Counted from the first letter of the stretch, positions 7,338 through 16,588 are shown. The stretch is DNA of 35,400 bases from JAAZZY01 sp964612505 (GCA_964612505.1 CAZTEX010000018.1:1-35400), one strand, 5' to 3'. The notes: generated by a model from the letters alone, not told the origin. Translations and numbers: made by a program.

Positions 7338-8408
7338 TTTAGCGATATAAACATGACCGCTCATGATACATCGGGCGGTTCTGTAAATAGAGATTTCTTC
7401 GATAGAATTTTTTGAACAAAACTTAAGACCTACCTCAAGTTTACCCGAAGGGTGCTCAACATAAATAGAACTACAATTGGCTTTGAGTTTCATCTCTTCG
7501 TTAATGAGAGTTCCTTTTGTCATGGCTGCTGCTGCAAGGCAAGCAGAAGCTGAAACAGCAAAAGCTTTATGCATTGATTTAAGAACCATCATTCTGGCTA
7601 CAATATGAGCGGGTTTTGAGCTTGCTGTGAAAAAGATAACTTTAGGTAAGCTTCCTTGATAGGGAAGGCCCATTTGCTCAGCCCCTAAAAAACGAATTTC
7701 CTCAAGTAAATCAAGGACTTTTTGATTGGATTGTAACTGAGGGGGTGACTCGTGGCCATCTAAGTCTAAATCTTGAGCTCTGATAAAAACGGCAGAGTCA
7801 ATGCAATTAATTAAAGAGACTCTAAAAGGGCCAGCACTTGTTTGAAGCGTCTCTTGTGGATTGCCAGTAGGTAAAATTTTCTGAGCAGCTTTGGAAAAAG
7901 GGGCATGGAAACGAAGTTTCATTTTAGCTCCAGGATTTGGAACACCAGCAATATGAAAAGAGCCTTGGCTTAAAGGAGAGCCCTTTTTTACAGGAACTTC
8001 GGCGGTGAGCTTGATCCCTGTGTTGAGATCAATAATGGGTACTAGTGTGATCGGCTCAATAGCTTTGATCAATTTTTGAGAAATAGCAAAGTGACCCACT
8101 GACGATAAAATATTACCACAGAGCCCGTTAAATTCAACAATCGGGGCATTTGGGTGTACTAAAGCAAATCGAAATAAAATGTTTCCTTTTAAATCTTTAC
8201 TGATGATTCCCACTCGGCTAGTGAGGGGATCTGCTCCTCCAAGACCATCAATTTGTCTAGGATCTGGACTTCCCATTACTTGAAGTAAAGTAGCTTGAAG
8301 CTTTTCGAAATCTTTGGGTAAATCAGATTCTAAAAAAAGAATCGCTTTAGAAGTTCCTCCTCGATAGATCGAGCAGGGAATGGCTATTTGGTCTTCAAAA
8401 TCAAACAT
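7335..8408 (-). CDS. PrpF-family isomerase (methylaconitate / oxalomesaconate tautomerase-like)
   Basis: 357 residues, the normal length for the PrpF/LigU family of cofactor-independent C=C isomerases with two diaminopimelate-epimerase-like halves. Family marks are the opening IPCSIYRGGTSKAILF (residues 10-25), the segment GSPDPRQIDGLGGADPLTSRVGI, NGLCGN with candidate catalytic Cys97, and MGLPYQGSLPKV followed by MMVLKSMHKAFAVSASACLA in the second half. The substrate cannot be told: PrpF proper acts in the 2-methylcitrate cycle, but no prpB, prpC or acnD is nearby. It is the last gene of a three-gene minus-strand unit, 11 bp after the second TagF-like transferase. That pairing has no obvious metabolic logic and may simply be read-through. 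Confidence 0.85.
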   Translation of the reverse strand: MFDFEDQIAIPCSIYRGGTSKAILFLESDLPKDFEKLQATLLQVMGSPDPRQIDGLGGADPLTSRVGIISKDLKGNILFRFALVHPNAPIVEFNGLCGNILSSVGHFAISQKLIKAIEPITLVPIIDLNTGIKLTAEVPVKKGSPLSQGSFHIAGVPNPGAKMKLRFHAPFSKAAQKILPTGNPQETLQTSAGPFRVSLINCIDSAVFIRAQDLDLDGHESPPQLQSNQKVLDLLEEIRFLGAEQMGLPYQGSLPKVIFFTASSKPAHIVARMMVLKSMHKAFAVSASACLAAAAMTKGTLINEEMKLKANCSSIYVEHPSGKLEVGLKFCSKNSIEEISIYRTARCIMSGHVYIAK

Positions 8409-8419
8409 GATTTATCCTT

Positions 8420-9565
8420 TTAAATAAGCAAACGAGAGAGTCTTTCTCTCATCGCAGAACCATTTACATTCTTCCCAAAAGCATAGTGATATGTCTCTTG
8501 TTTTATTTGATAGTAGAGCTCTTTATCTTGTGGGATTTTTTCATTTAAAATGGAGTAGAGACGAGAAAAGTCACCAGGTAAAAGAGAGGTTCCACAACGC
8601 AGTAAAAAAGCTGTCGGATCAGTTTTTGGATCGAGCTCATGATGGTTAATAAAAAATAGTGGAATGTTAAAAGTTAAAGCGTCATAGCCCACCGAAGAGT
8701 AATCACCAAGGTATGCGTCTACTCGATTTAAAATGGGATAGACAGGGGGGAAAAGAGGTAGAATTTGTACGTTAGGAAGTCTTGCATAAGGATCTAAAAG
8801 AGCGTAGAGCTCTTTAGGGTCATGATTTTCAAATTGAAAATTAAGATGAGGGTGCAGCTTGATCAGTAAATTAATATCAGAGGGGAGCTTGTCTAAGATA
8901 TCTTTGTATGCTTTAAAAATAGAGCAGCCTTTTTTTGCATCCATCCAAGTGGGCGCGTAGAGCAGCGTAAATTGTTTTTTCTTAAATTTTGAGAAAATTT
9001 CTTTTTGGACTAGAGCATCATAAAACTCTTTATTCTCTAGGTAATAGCTATAGCGATAATTTCCGATGATGGCATGAGAGCGAATGCGATCAAATAGCTG
9101 CATCCCTTTAAATAAATCAACCATCCGTTCTCCATAGAGCAAGACCTCATCGACATCGAGTAAATGCCCCTCTGAGCGAAACCAATGTTTATCTGAACAA
9201 CCGTGTAAATGATAAATGAGTTTGAGAGGTAATTTCCATAGAGGATTATCAGGATCTTTTTGTTTAGCTATGTTAAGAAGTTCTTTAAACGTGCAATCAT
9301 TGACATTGAATCCATAAAAAATGGTGCTATATTTTTCTATTAAATAAGAGAGTGACCAATCTCTTAATTCACATTTTAAACCAGGATAAAAACGTTTAAA
9401 GCTAAAGAGAATGGCCTCATCAAAAGTAATTAAGGGAATATTTAAAAGAGAGCAAATCGGAGCCGTGTGGTCAATGACATTATAAAAGGGGCCTGCTAAT
9501 GCGCAAGCTCCTCGAGGTGAACTTTTGGGAATTAAAGAATCAAATGATATAGAAGATGTTGTCAT
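8420..9565 (-). CDS. CDP-glycerol glycerophosphotransferase-like (TagF/TagB family), copy 2
   Basis: 381 residues. It shows the motifs of the CDP-glycerol:poly(glycerophosphate) glycerophosphotransferase family with a GT-B-like fold: an N-terminal half ending in HLHGCSDK (HG at 121-122), then LLYAPTW (201-207), KLHPH (236-240) and GDYSSVGYDAL (287-297). The family transfers polyol-phosphate units from CDP-activated donors to teichoic-acid-type or capsular polymers. It is likely a cytoplasmic or membrane-associated enzyme; no membrane segment is seen. It is clearly a paralogue of the upstream gene (shared HGCSDK, QKEIFSKFKKKQ, LYAPTW and spacing throughout) and lies 27 bp after it. The donor and acceptor are unknown, and neither a CDP-glycerol synthesis gene nor a transporter is in the window. 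Confidence 0.8.
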   Translation of the reverse strand: MTTSSISFDSLIPKSSPRGACALAGPFYNVIDHTAPICSLLNIPLITFDEAILFSFKRFYPGLKCELRDWSLSYLIEKYSTIFYGFNVNDCTFKELLNIAKQKDPDNPLWKLPLKLIYHLHGCSDKHWFRSEGHLLDVDEVLLYGERMVDLFKGMQLFDRIRSHAIIGNYRYSYYLENKEFYDALVQKEIFSKFKKKQFTLLYAPTWMDAKKGCSIFKAYKDILDKLPSDINLLIKLHPHLNFQFENHDPKELYALLDPYARLPNVQILPLFPPVYPILNRVDAYLGDYSSVGYDALTFNIPLFFINHHELDPKTDPTAFLLRCGTSLLPGDFSRLYSILNEKIPQDKELYYQIKQETYHYAFGKNVNGSAMRERLSRLLI

Positions 9566-9592
9566 AGATATTTTCTTAAACCATCAAAAAAT

Positions 9593-10741
9593 TTAATTCA
9601 AATTTAAAAAAGAAGAGGTTTGTAAATGGGGTTGAAATTGGGCAAAGATTGTTTTTAATTGAGAAATGTTGGATTCAATTTTTTTGTTTTGTCCGAAGGC
9701 AAATTCATAGATCTCCTTTTGTTTTTCTTTGTAAGAATTTTTTTGATAAGTTGAAATAATTTCATAAAGATGGGGGAAATCTTTTTCATTGATAAGATGA
9801 CCTGCTTGAAAAAGAAGAGCCCCTTTGTCTTCCTTGTTGCGCCCAGTCACATTGAGAAAAAACATCGGTTTTTCAAAATGAAGCATATCATAACCTACTG
9901 ATGAATGGTCGCCCAAATAAAGGTCACAAAAGTTAAGTAACGGATAGATTAAAGGATAAAAAGGTAAAATTAAAACATTGGGGAGGTTTTTATATTTTTG
10001 GATAATTCCAACTACCAAAGCCGGATCATATTTGGCTGTTTTTAAAGTCATATTGGGGTGCAATTTGACAATCAAATTCAAAGATGGGGGTAGTTTTTCA
10101 AAAAGGGTTGGAAATATTTTTAGAAAAGAAGAGGAATTTTCATGATCTGCCCATGTAGGAGCATAGAGAAGAGTTGGTTGCTTTTTTTTAAAAATTGAAA
10201 AGATCTCTTTTTGTACGATTTGATTTAGATATGTTTGGTGCTTTTGGTAATAGAGAAGGCGATAATTGCCAGTAGATAAAATACTTTTTGGTAAATGGTA
10301 GAGATTTTTGTCTTTGAGAAGGGCCTCAAAGCGCTTTCCATAAATTAAAAGAAGGTCGAGGTCTTGCAAATGACTATCTGGTTTTATCCAATCGGAATGG
10401 TAGCCTTTGTCTGAACAACCATGAAAATGATGGATAAGCTTTAAAGGTCTTTTCCAAAGTTCGTTATCTGGATCATGAGCTTGTTCTGTTTCAATTAACT
10501 TTCTAAAGCGGGGCTCTGGGACAAAAGAATATAAAACAGAGGTGAAATTTTCTAATAGATAGCGTACACTCCAATTTTTGATTTGGATATTCACATTTGG
10601 GTAATAGCGCTTAAAAAGAAAAAGTGTTTGAGGCCAAGAAGTTAAAATGGGAATATCTAAGAAAAAGCACAAGGGTGCTAAATGATCTATAAAAAAATTA
10701 TATGGGGTCTCTAAAAGACCACAGCTAGAGAGTCGAGTCAT
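9593..10741 (-). CDS. CDP-glycerol glycerophosphotransferase-like (TagF/TagB family), copy 1
   Basis: 382 residues and the first gene of the minus-strand unit. Same architecture as its neighbour: HFHGCSDKGYHS (HG at 107-108), LLYAPTW (191-197), KLHP (226-229) and GDHSSVGYDML (277-287), where copy 2 and most relatives have GDYSS. The N-terminal 50 residues (including IDHLAPLCFFLDIPIL and FLFKRYYPN) are also shared with copy 2, so the duplication covered the whole gene; copy 2 has about 12 extra residues at the front. The ATG at 10741 is 7 bp from the divergent xerD start, so its promoter and ribosome-binding region must lie inside xerD coding DNA. It probably acts on a surface glycan or lipid of the chlamydial envelope, which is inference. 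Confidence 0.8.
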   Translation of the reverse strand: MTRLSSCGLLETPYNFFIDHLAPLCFFLDIPILTSWPQTLFLFKRYYPNVNIQIKNWSVRYLLENFTSVLYSFVPEPRFRKLIETEQAHDPDNELWKRPLKLIHHFHGCSDKGYHSDWIKPDSHLQDLDLLLIYGKRFEALLKDKNLYHLPKSILSTGNYRLLYYQKHQTYLNQIVQKEIFSIFKKKQPTLLYAPTWADHENSSSFLKIFPTLFEKLPPSLNLIVKLHPNMTLKTAKYDPALVVGIIQKYKNLPNVLILPFYPLIYPLLNFCDLYLGDHSSVGYDMLHFEKPMFFLNVTGRNKEDKGALLFQAGHLINEKDFPHLYEIISTYQKNSYKEKQKEIYEFAFGQNKKIESNISQLKTIFAQFQPHLQTSSFLNLN

Positions 10742-10748
10742 AAGCGCG

Positions 10749-11618
10749 ATGTTATCGGAAGTTGAAGATTTTTATCTATATATCGCATCAGAAAAAGGGT
10801 TAGCTAAAAACACTCAGATAGCTTATCGCTATGACATCGAAAGGTTTGTTGAATTTCTAATTGCTCAAAATATTAAAGATTTCAAAGAGGTGAAACAATC
10901 ACACTTCTTATCCTTTTTAGATCAGTGTGGGCAAAAAGGCTACGCTTCTTCCAGCATTGGACGCCTTTTAATGGCCTTAAAAGTGCTCTTTCGCTTTTTG
11001 AAAAGAGAAGGATGCATTGAGGCTAATGTAGCCCACTATTTATCCAGTCCCAAAGTTTGGCAGCGAGTACCAAAAGCGTTAAGCCCTTCACAAGTGGATA
11101 AGTTACTCAAAGAACCCAATATTAAACAGGAGCTTGAGGCGAGAGATAAAGCGATTATTGAAATACTTTATGGAAGTGGCCTTCGTGTTTCTGAAGTTTG
11201 CAACCTTAAAGTCAACGATGTGGATGATCAGTTTGTTCGGGTGAAAGGCAAGGGTGGAAAAGAGCGCATTGTCCCAGTTGGAAAACATGCCGTTGAAGCC
11301 ATTGATTATTATCTTTGTCATTTTAGGGTAGAAGATCAGGAGCCCTATCTTTTTATCACCCAAACAAAAAAACCAATTGATCGTATTCTTGTTTGGAGAA
11401 GGCTTAAATTTTATGCTAAAAGGGCTCAAATCCCTCAAAACTTTTCACCTCATACGCTCCGTCATTCTTTTGCAACGCACTTACTTGAAAATGGGGCTGA
11501 TTTGAGAATTATTCAAGAGATGCTTGGCCATTCAAGCATTTCAACAACGGATCGTTATACACAAGTAAGCCAAAAGCATCTCAAAAAAGCTTTTGAGAAC
11601 TTTCATCCAAGGCTATAA
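10749..11618 (+). CDS. xerD: tyrosine recombinase XerD (chromosome dimer resolution)
   Basis: Site-specific recombinase that, with XerC, resolves chromosome dimers at dif. 289 residues with an N-terminal SAM-like core-binding domain (YLYIASEKGLAKNTQIAYRYD) and a complete C-terminal catalytic domain: Arg146 (GSGLRVSEV), Lys168 (GKGGKERIVP), His235 and Arg238 (PHTLRHSFATHLL), His261 (LGHSSIST) and the Tyr270 nucleophile (DRYTQVS). The ending FENFHPRL matches the XerD subgroup (HHPRA in E. coli) better than XerC, so I call XerD with moderate certainty. Its start lies 7 bp from the divergent transferase gene. Its stop overlaps the convergent gatB stop by 6 bp. I did not find a convincing dif site in the window. 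Confidence 0.9.
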   Translation: MLSEVEDFYLYIASEKGLAKNTQIAYRYDIERFVEFLIAQNIKDFKEVKQSHFLSFLDQCGQKGYASSSIGRLLMALKVLFRFLKREGCIEANVAHYLSSPKVWQRVPKALSPSQVDKLLKEPNIKQELEARDKAIIEILYGSGLRVSEVCNLKVNDVDDQFVRVKGKGGKERIVPVGKHAVEAIDYYLCHFRVEDQEPYLFITQTKKPIDRILVWRRLKFYAKRAQIPQNFSPHTLRHSFATHLLENGADLRIIQEMLGHSSISTTDRYTQVSQKHLKKAFENFHPRL

Positions 11619-13067
11619 TTTCTTTTTAAGAAGTTCATTAACAAGATCTGGGGATGCTTTGCCGCGCGTGAGCTTCATAACTTGTCCCACAAGATAAGCA
11701 AAAGCTTTCTGCTTGCCATGTTTATAATCTTCCACAGATTGTTGGTTCTCTGAAAGAACCTGATCGACGAGCTCTTCGATTTCAGCCGCATTGTCCATCG
11801 GTAGATAGTCTGGATTTTCGGCAACGATCTTTTCACAGTCTTTTCCATCCATCGCAACCATATCATCGGCAACGCATTTGGCAATTTTTCCAGTGATGAT
11901 CTTTTTATCAATCATGTTAACTAGTCTGCCGATATTTTCGGGGTCGATAGCAGAATCAGCCAGTTCAATGCCTGTGTCTTTAAAGCGACCTAAAAACTCA
12001 ACGACGATCCAATTGCTTAAAGATCTGGCATTAGGACAGACCTTCAAAGCTTTTTCAAAGTAGTCAGAAAGTTTTTTGTCACTAATCAAAATAAGAGTGA
12101 CATCGGCAGCTAATTGAATTTGCTCTAGATATCTTTTTTTGCGCTCATAGGGGAGCTCAGGCATTTCAGCTCTTACTTCATCAATAAATTGTTGAGTGAG
12201 TATAAGAGGGGGTAAGTCCGGCTCAGGAAAATAACGATAATCTTCGGCAGCCTCTTTTTGACGCATTAACCTGATGGTTTTTCCTTCTGGGTCCCAGCGA
12301 TAAGTAGATGGCTTGATCACGCTGTCGGGATCCTGATGGGGATTCGCTGTGTAGAGCTTAATTTGTCTTTGCACCTCTTGCTCTAAAGCAAGTTGCATAT
12401 TGGTGAAAGAGTTCATATTTTTAATTTCAACTTTATTACGTAGCTTTGTTTCTGTTTTCTTTTTCACAGAAACGTTACAGTCCATTCGCAAGGAGCCAGC
12501 TTCCATGTTGCAGTCACAAATATTGACATATTGTAGCATGGCGCGAATCATACTTGCAAAAGCAGCTACTTCCGCTGGATTGGTTCCAACAAGGGGTTTA
12601 GTGACAATTTCAATTAAAGGAACGCCCGCTCTGTTATAATCTACCCCTCCAAAATTACTAAAATGGCGGCAGTTACCTGCATCATCTTCAAGGTGTGTAT
12701 GATCTAGTTCTAAAACTTTTTCTTGTCCTTGTATCTCACAAACAATCTTTCCTCCGATGACAATGGGTTTGTCAAATTGAGTAATTTGAAAGTTTCGAGG
12801 AGAGTCGGGATAAAAGTAAGACTTGCGATCAAACTTGCTATAAAGAGCCACCTTGGCATCGACTGCATGACCCCAAAGGACCGCTTTTCTAACCGCTTCT
12901 TTATTTAAAATAGGTAAAGATCCGGGGCTTCCGGTGCACACAACGCTAATATTTGTATTGGGTTCATCGCCAAAGCTATTAGGGGCAGAACTAAAAAGTT
13001 TGGATATTGTGTTGAGTTGAGCGTGAACTTCTAGTCCAACAACAACGTCCCATTCTCCATAACTCAT
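11613..13067 (-). CDS. gatB: Asp-tRNA(Asn)/Glu-tRNA(Gln) amidotransferase subunit B
   Basis: tRNA-binding kinase/transferase subunit of the GatCAB complex, which amidates misacylated Glu-tRNA(Gln) and Asp-tRNA(Asn). 484 residues, the usual length. Family marks are VVGLEVHAQL (10-19), FDRKSYFYPDSPRNFQITQFDKPI (in the 80-105 region), HLEDDAGNCRHF, DYNRAGVPLIEIVTKP, EAGSLRMDCNVSV, VEIKNMNSFTNMQLALEQE, EDYRYFPEPDLPPL and a C-terminal YqeY-like tail domain (KQKAFAYLVGQVMKLTRGKASPDLVNELL). The ATG overlaps the gatA stop by 4 bp, so translation is coupled. It is the last gene of gatCAB and meets xerD tail to tail with a 6-bp overlap. Confidence 0.97.
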   Translation of the reverse strand: MSYGEWDVVVGLEVHAQLNTISKLFSSAPNSFGDEPNTNISVVCTGSPGSLPILNKEAVRKAVLWGHAVDAKVALYSKFDRKSYFYPDSPRNFQITQFDKPIVIGGKIVCEIQGQEKVLELDHTHLEDDAGNCRHFSNFGGVDYNRAGVPLIEIVTKPLVGTNPAEVAAFASMIRAMLQYVNICDCNMEAGSLRMDCNVSVKKKTETKLRNKVEIKNMNSFTNMQLALEQEVQRQIKLYTANPHQDPDSVIKPSTYRWDPEGKTIRLMRQKEAAEDYRYFPEPDLPPLILTQQFIDEVRAEMPELPYERKKRYLEQIQLAADVTLILISDKKLSDYFEKALKVCPNARSLSNWIVVEFLGRFKDTGIELADSAIDPENIGRLVNMIDKKIITGKIAKCVADDMVAMDGKDCEKIVAENPDYLPMDNAAEIEELVDQVLSENQQSVEDYKHGKQKAFAYLVGQVMKLTRGKASPDLVNELLKKKL

Positions 13068-14527
13068 ACTTCCTCCTTAGCAAGCTCTGACAACTCTTTA
13101 TGAATCGGGTTTATTTTTTCAAAAGCATGAGCGCAGCTGATTAAGAAAGCATCTTGCATACTGGGGGCCATAAATTGGATCCCGATAGGCATTCCATTGG
13201 CGCTTTTGTCCGCAGGGACGCTAATCGCTGGAAGCCCTGATAAATTGGCCGTCGTTGTATAAAGGTCGACAAGATACATAGAAACGGGATCTTGCTTAGA
13301 GCCGAGTTCAAAGGCGGGTGTAGGTGTTGTCGGGAAGGCAATTAAATCACAACGGGCAAAGGCAGCTTCAAAACTTTCGATAATTTTTGTTCGCACTTTC
13401 TGTGCTTTTTTATAGTAAGAAGAAGATTTGCCTGCTGAAAGAACATAAGTTCCAAGTAAGATTCTTCTTTTTACTTCAAAACCAAATCCAAACTCACGAG
13501 AAAGTTCATAAACTTCATCTAAATTAACTGCATGAGGATCGCGATTGCCATAGCGTATGCCATCAAAACGGGCTAGGTTGGTCGATGCTTCAGCTGTTGC
13601 TAAGATATAGTAAGTCGCAATCGAGTATTTTAAGATGGTTAAATCAATATCTACAATTTCTGCGCCGCTCTGTTTCAAGAGGTTTACAGAGCGTTCAAAA
13701 GACTCTTTCGACTCGGTCGAAAGATCTTCTAAGAAGCTGTAGGGGATGCCGACTTTTAGGCCTTGCAAATCGTTTCTAAGGTGTTTGATAACATTTTCTC
13801 TGGGATGATCAGCGCTAGTTGCATCATGTCTGCAATGAACACCTAAAATTTCTGCCATCAAAGCGATGTCTTTAGTGTCGTGAGCAAAGGTGCCAATTTG
13901 ATCTAATGAAGAGCCAAAAGCGACGAGTCCATAACGAGAAAACCGGCCATAACTGGGTTTATATCCCAAAATGCCACAATAAGAGGCGGGTTGGCGAACA
14001 GAACCCCCAGTATCTGATCCTAAAGCAAGAGGGCAAAAGCGAGCTGAAACAGCGGCCGATGAACCTCCAGAGGAGCCACCCGCTGTACACTTTAAATCCC
14101 ATGGGTTATGGGTCGCTAAAAACGCAGAATGTTCAGTAGAACCACCCATCGCAAATTCGTCTAAATTAGTTTTGCCAATCAAAATTGCATCTTCTTCTTT
14201 CAGTAAGCGAACCACTGTGGAGTCAAAGTGAGCGACATAGTTAGAAAGCATCCGCGAGGCGCATGTTGTACGTTCCCCTTTAATATGAATATTGTCTTTA
14301 ATGGCAATAGGAACTCCAGCAAGTCTACCTAAAGCTTTGCCAGCTTTGCGTTTTTCATCGAGCTCTTTAGCTTTTTCAAGAGCACTATCTGAGAAAACCT
14401 GCAAAAATGCGCCCACTTTCCCGTCTAATTTTTGAATGCGGTTTAAAAAGTATTGGCAGATATCGACTGCTGATTTTTCGCCGAGAACAAATGCCTCGTG
14501 CAGTTCATGAGCTGTGTTTTGATGCAT
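13064..14527 (-). CDS. gatA: Asp-tRNA(Asn)/Glu-tRNA(Gln) amidotransferase subunit A
   Basis: Glutaminase subunit of GatCAB, an amidase-signature hydrolase that releases ammonia from glutamine. 487 residues. The Ser-cisSer-Lys triad is visible: Lys77 in GVPIAIKDNI, Ser152 in the GGSSGGSSAAV signature and Ser176 in GSDTGGSVRQP, each two positions earlier than in the S. aureus enzyme as I recall it. Other marks are TNLDEFAMGGSTEHSAF and GYKPSYGRFSRYGLVAFGSSLDQIG. It starts 5 bp after the gatC stop and overlaps gatB. GatCAB is the standard chlamydial route to Gln-tRNA. Confidence 0.97.
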   Translation of the reverse strand: MHQNTAHELHEAFVLGEKSAVDICQYFLNRIQKLDGKVGAFLQVFSDSALEKAKELDEKRKAGKALGRLAGVPIAIKDNIHIKGERTTCASRMLSNYVAHFDSTVVRLLKEEDAILIGKTNLDEFAMGGSTEHSAFLATHNPWDLKCTAGGSSGGSSAAVSARFCPLALGSDTGGSVRQPASYCGILGYKPSYGRFSRYGLVAFGSSLDQIGTFAHDTKDIALMAEILGVHCRHDATSADHPRENVIKHLRNDLQGLKVGIPYSFLEDLSTESKESFERSVNLLKQSGAEIVDIDLTILKYSIATYYILATAEASTNLARFDGIRYGNRDPHAVNLDEVYELSREFGFGFEVKRRILLGTYVLSAGKSSSYYKKAQKVRTKIIESFEAAFARCDLIAFPTTPTPAFELGSKQDPVSMYLVDLYTTTANLSGLPAISVPADKSANGMPIGIQFMAPSMQDAFLISCAHAFEKINPIHKELSELAKEEV

Positions 14528-14532
14528 GGTAT

Positions 14533-14832
14533 TTATTCTTTTTTTATGATAGGAGGAACCTTAATCATGCCGCCCATATGATCGGGGGCATTTTTCAAAA
14601 ACTCATCTCGAGGAAGAATGTCTTCGACCTTGTCTTCTCGAAGGATATGTTTATGATTTCTATTTACAAAGTCACAAGTTGCAACACCCTCAGTATTGAC
14701 TTGTTCAAGTAAATCGATAAAGTCAATAATGCGGCTTAAATCGTGATAAAGAATTTCTTTATCTTCTTGTGTGACAGCTATGCGACTGAGTTTTGCTAAG
14801 TGTTCAATAGCGCTATCTGTAATATCTGACAT
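14533..14832 (-). CDS. gatC: Asp-tRNA(Asn)/Glu-tRNA(Gln) amidotransferase subunit C
   Basis: Small subunit that wraps around and stabilises the GatA-GatB contact. 99 residues, normal for the family. The opening IEHLAKLSRIAVTQEDKE and the middle DLSRIIDFIDLLEQVNTEGV match GatC, and the tail carries DILPRDEFLKNAPDHMGGMIKVPPII, the GatC ending that lies against GatA. It opens the gatCAB run. The 82-bp gap to recN upstream is very AT-rich and may hold the operon promoter, although recN and rnhC read in the same direction. Confidence 0.93.
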   Translation of the reverse strand: MSDITDSAIEHLAKLSRIAVTQEDKEILYHDLSRIIDFIDLLEQVNTEGVATCDFVNRNHKHILREDKVEDILPRDEFLKNAPDHMGGMIKVPPIIKKE

Positions 14833-14914
14833 ATTTATATTTTAACAATTAAAAGGATAGAATCTTAGATAAAAAAAAGATAAAAAACAAGGCTTTAAAA
14901 AGATGTTTTAAATT

Positions 14915-16588
14915 TTATTTGATCTGAGAAGATTGAACAAAGTCACTAGCTAGTTCTCTCGCTTTTTGACTGAGATCTTTCCCTCCTAGCATTCGCTCTA
15001 TTTCATAAAGTTTTTGCTTTTCATCGAGCTTTTGAATGAGAGAAAAAGTTCGATTAGATTCTTCATACTTTTTAATTTGAAAATGGTGGTCGGAAAAAGC
15101 AGCCACCTGGGGTAGGTGGGTGATCAGAAGAATTTGTTTCTTAGCGCTGATCTTTTTCAAGAGCTTGCCAATTTTAGGCGCTGTTTCGCCCCCTAAGTTA
15201 GCGTCAATTTCATCAAAAACAAGGGTAGGGGTTTCTTCCAGTTCGGAAAGAATAATTTTTAAAGCAAGTAGCAGTCTTGAGAGCTCGCCGCCACTGACCC
15301 GATCTTTTAAAGCAGCTCGGTTTTCCCCTTTATTGGCTAAAAGAAAAAATTCAATATTATCTTGGCCAAGCTCATCGGCCTTGCGAGGGGTAATGTCAAT
15401 AATCAGCTCCGCGTTTGGCAAGTTAAGTTCATTTAATAAATAGGCAATATTTTTTTGTAACTTTTGCTTTGCTGCTTGCCTGGAAAGGGTCAGTTCTTGG
15501 CAAGATGCGGAGAAATTTTTTTGAAGATTTTCAATATTTTTTGAAAGAGTTTCTTTTTGCTCAAAAATGTCTGCGAGCTGAGTCAATTGAGCATTTAACT
15601 TGCCTTCATATTTTAAGACATCTGCAAGCGAAGGTCCGTATCGTTTACACAAACTCTTTAAAAGTTTGAGTCGTTCATTAATTTCGTAAAGTCTTTCAGG
15701 ATCTTCTTCGAGCGAGTCTCGAAAATTTAAAATGGAGAAAGAGGTTTCTGCTAAATTCTCAGTGGCAGCGAGCATCTCTTTTTGAATCGATTTAAACTCT
15801 GGATGGGCAATTTGAATGCGATGCAAAGCATTTGTTTGATTTCTTAAAGTTGCAATAATATTTTCATCTTGCTCTTGAAGGAGGTAGTAAATTTTAGATA
15901 AATTGTCAAAAAGCTCTTTAGTATGGGCTAGCTTTTCATATTCTTGAAAGAGGATCTCTTCTTCATCATTCGATGCAATGGCAGCGAGTTTGATCTCTTC
16001 TAATTCTGCAGACCATTTTTGTTTAAGCTGCTGCTGGTTTTGTTCTTGCTGAAGGAGTTCTTGATATTCTTTTTGAAGGGCTGTCAAGTTGAAATACTCT
16101 TCAATCACTTTTTGATTAAGATGCTGGTGCACCCCAAAAATATCGACAAGTTCACGGTGATAATCAGGCTCGAGTAGTTTTTGCGTTGCATGTTGAGCTA
16201 CAATTTCCATTAAAAAAGGGGCTACTTGCTTCAAAAGCCCAAGTTGAGCAATCTGATTATTGATGTAAATTTTACTTTTGCCTTGAAGGGTGAGTTCGCG
16301 CTTAATCACTAGCTCGCTGGATTCAGTGATCTCAATGCCTGCATTTTCTAAAATGGGGAAAACTAGGCTGGAAGAGTGAAGTTCAAAAAGAGCCGTCGCA
16401 GAAGCTTTATCACTACCGCGGCGGATAAGCTGAGTGTCTGAGCGCATTCCTAAAATGAGCTGTAAACCTTGCAAAATAGCTGTTTTTCCAGCACCAGTTT
16501 CTCCTGAAAAAACATGCAACCCTTTATCAAAAAGGATGAGCGCAGATTCAATCAAAATGATGTTATTTAAATGAAGCTCTTTTAACAT
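14915..16588 (-). CDS. recN: DNA repair protein RecN
   Basis: SMC-like ATPase for double-strand-break repair. 557 residues, the usual size. The Walker A motif GETGAGKT is at 29-36, and the following ILGMRSDTQLIRRGSDKA is typical of RecN. Long coiled-coil arms fill the middle (roughly 150-380). The ABC signature GGELSRLLLALK and Walker B LVFDEIDANLGGETAPKIG, followed by the H-loop region ILLITHLPQVAAFSDHHFQIKK, close the ATPase head. The start overlaps the rnhC stop by 7 bp, so the two genes are co-transcribed. Nothing is missing. Confidence 0.96.
   Translation of the reverse strand: MLKELHLNNIILIESALILFDKGLHVFSGETGAGKTAILQGLQLILGMRSDTQLIRRGSDKASATALFELHSSSLVFPILENAGIEITESSELVIKRELTLQGKSKIYINNQIAQLGLLKQVAPFLMEIVAQHATQKLLEPDYHRELVDIFGVHQHLNQKVIEEYFNLTALQKEYQELLQQEQNQQQLKQKWSAELEEIKLAAIASNDEEEILFQEYEKLAHTKELFDNLSKIYYLLQEQDENIIATLRNQTNALHRIQIAHPEFKSIQKEMLAATENLAETSFSILNFRDSLEEDPERLYEINERLKLLKSLCKRYGPSLADVLKYEGKLNAQLTQLADIFEQKETLSKNIENLQKNFSASCQELTLSRQAAKQKLQKNIAYLLNELNLPNAELIIDITPRKADELGQDNIEFFLLANKGENRAALKDRVSGGELSRLLLALKIILSELEETPTLVFDEIDANLGGETAPKIGKLLKKISAKKQILLITHLPQVAAFSDHHFQIKKYEESNRTFSLIQKLDEKQKLYEIERMLGGKDLSQKARELASDFVQSSQIK

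Noticed and set aside
10749..11618. XerD as integrase of a mobile island covering the TagF-like genes
   Set aside because: All motifs and the C-terminal end fit the housekeeping XerD, which is present in all Chlamydiae; no flanking direct repeats or tRNA gene were seen.
14833..14914. Terminator or small RNA between recN and gatC
   Set aside because: The gap is A/T-rich with long A- and T-runs, but I could not draw a stem longer than about four base pairs.
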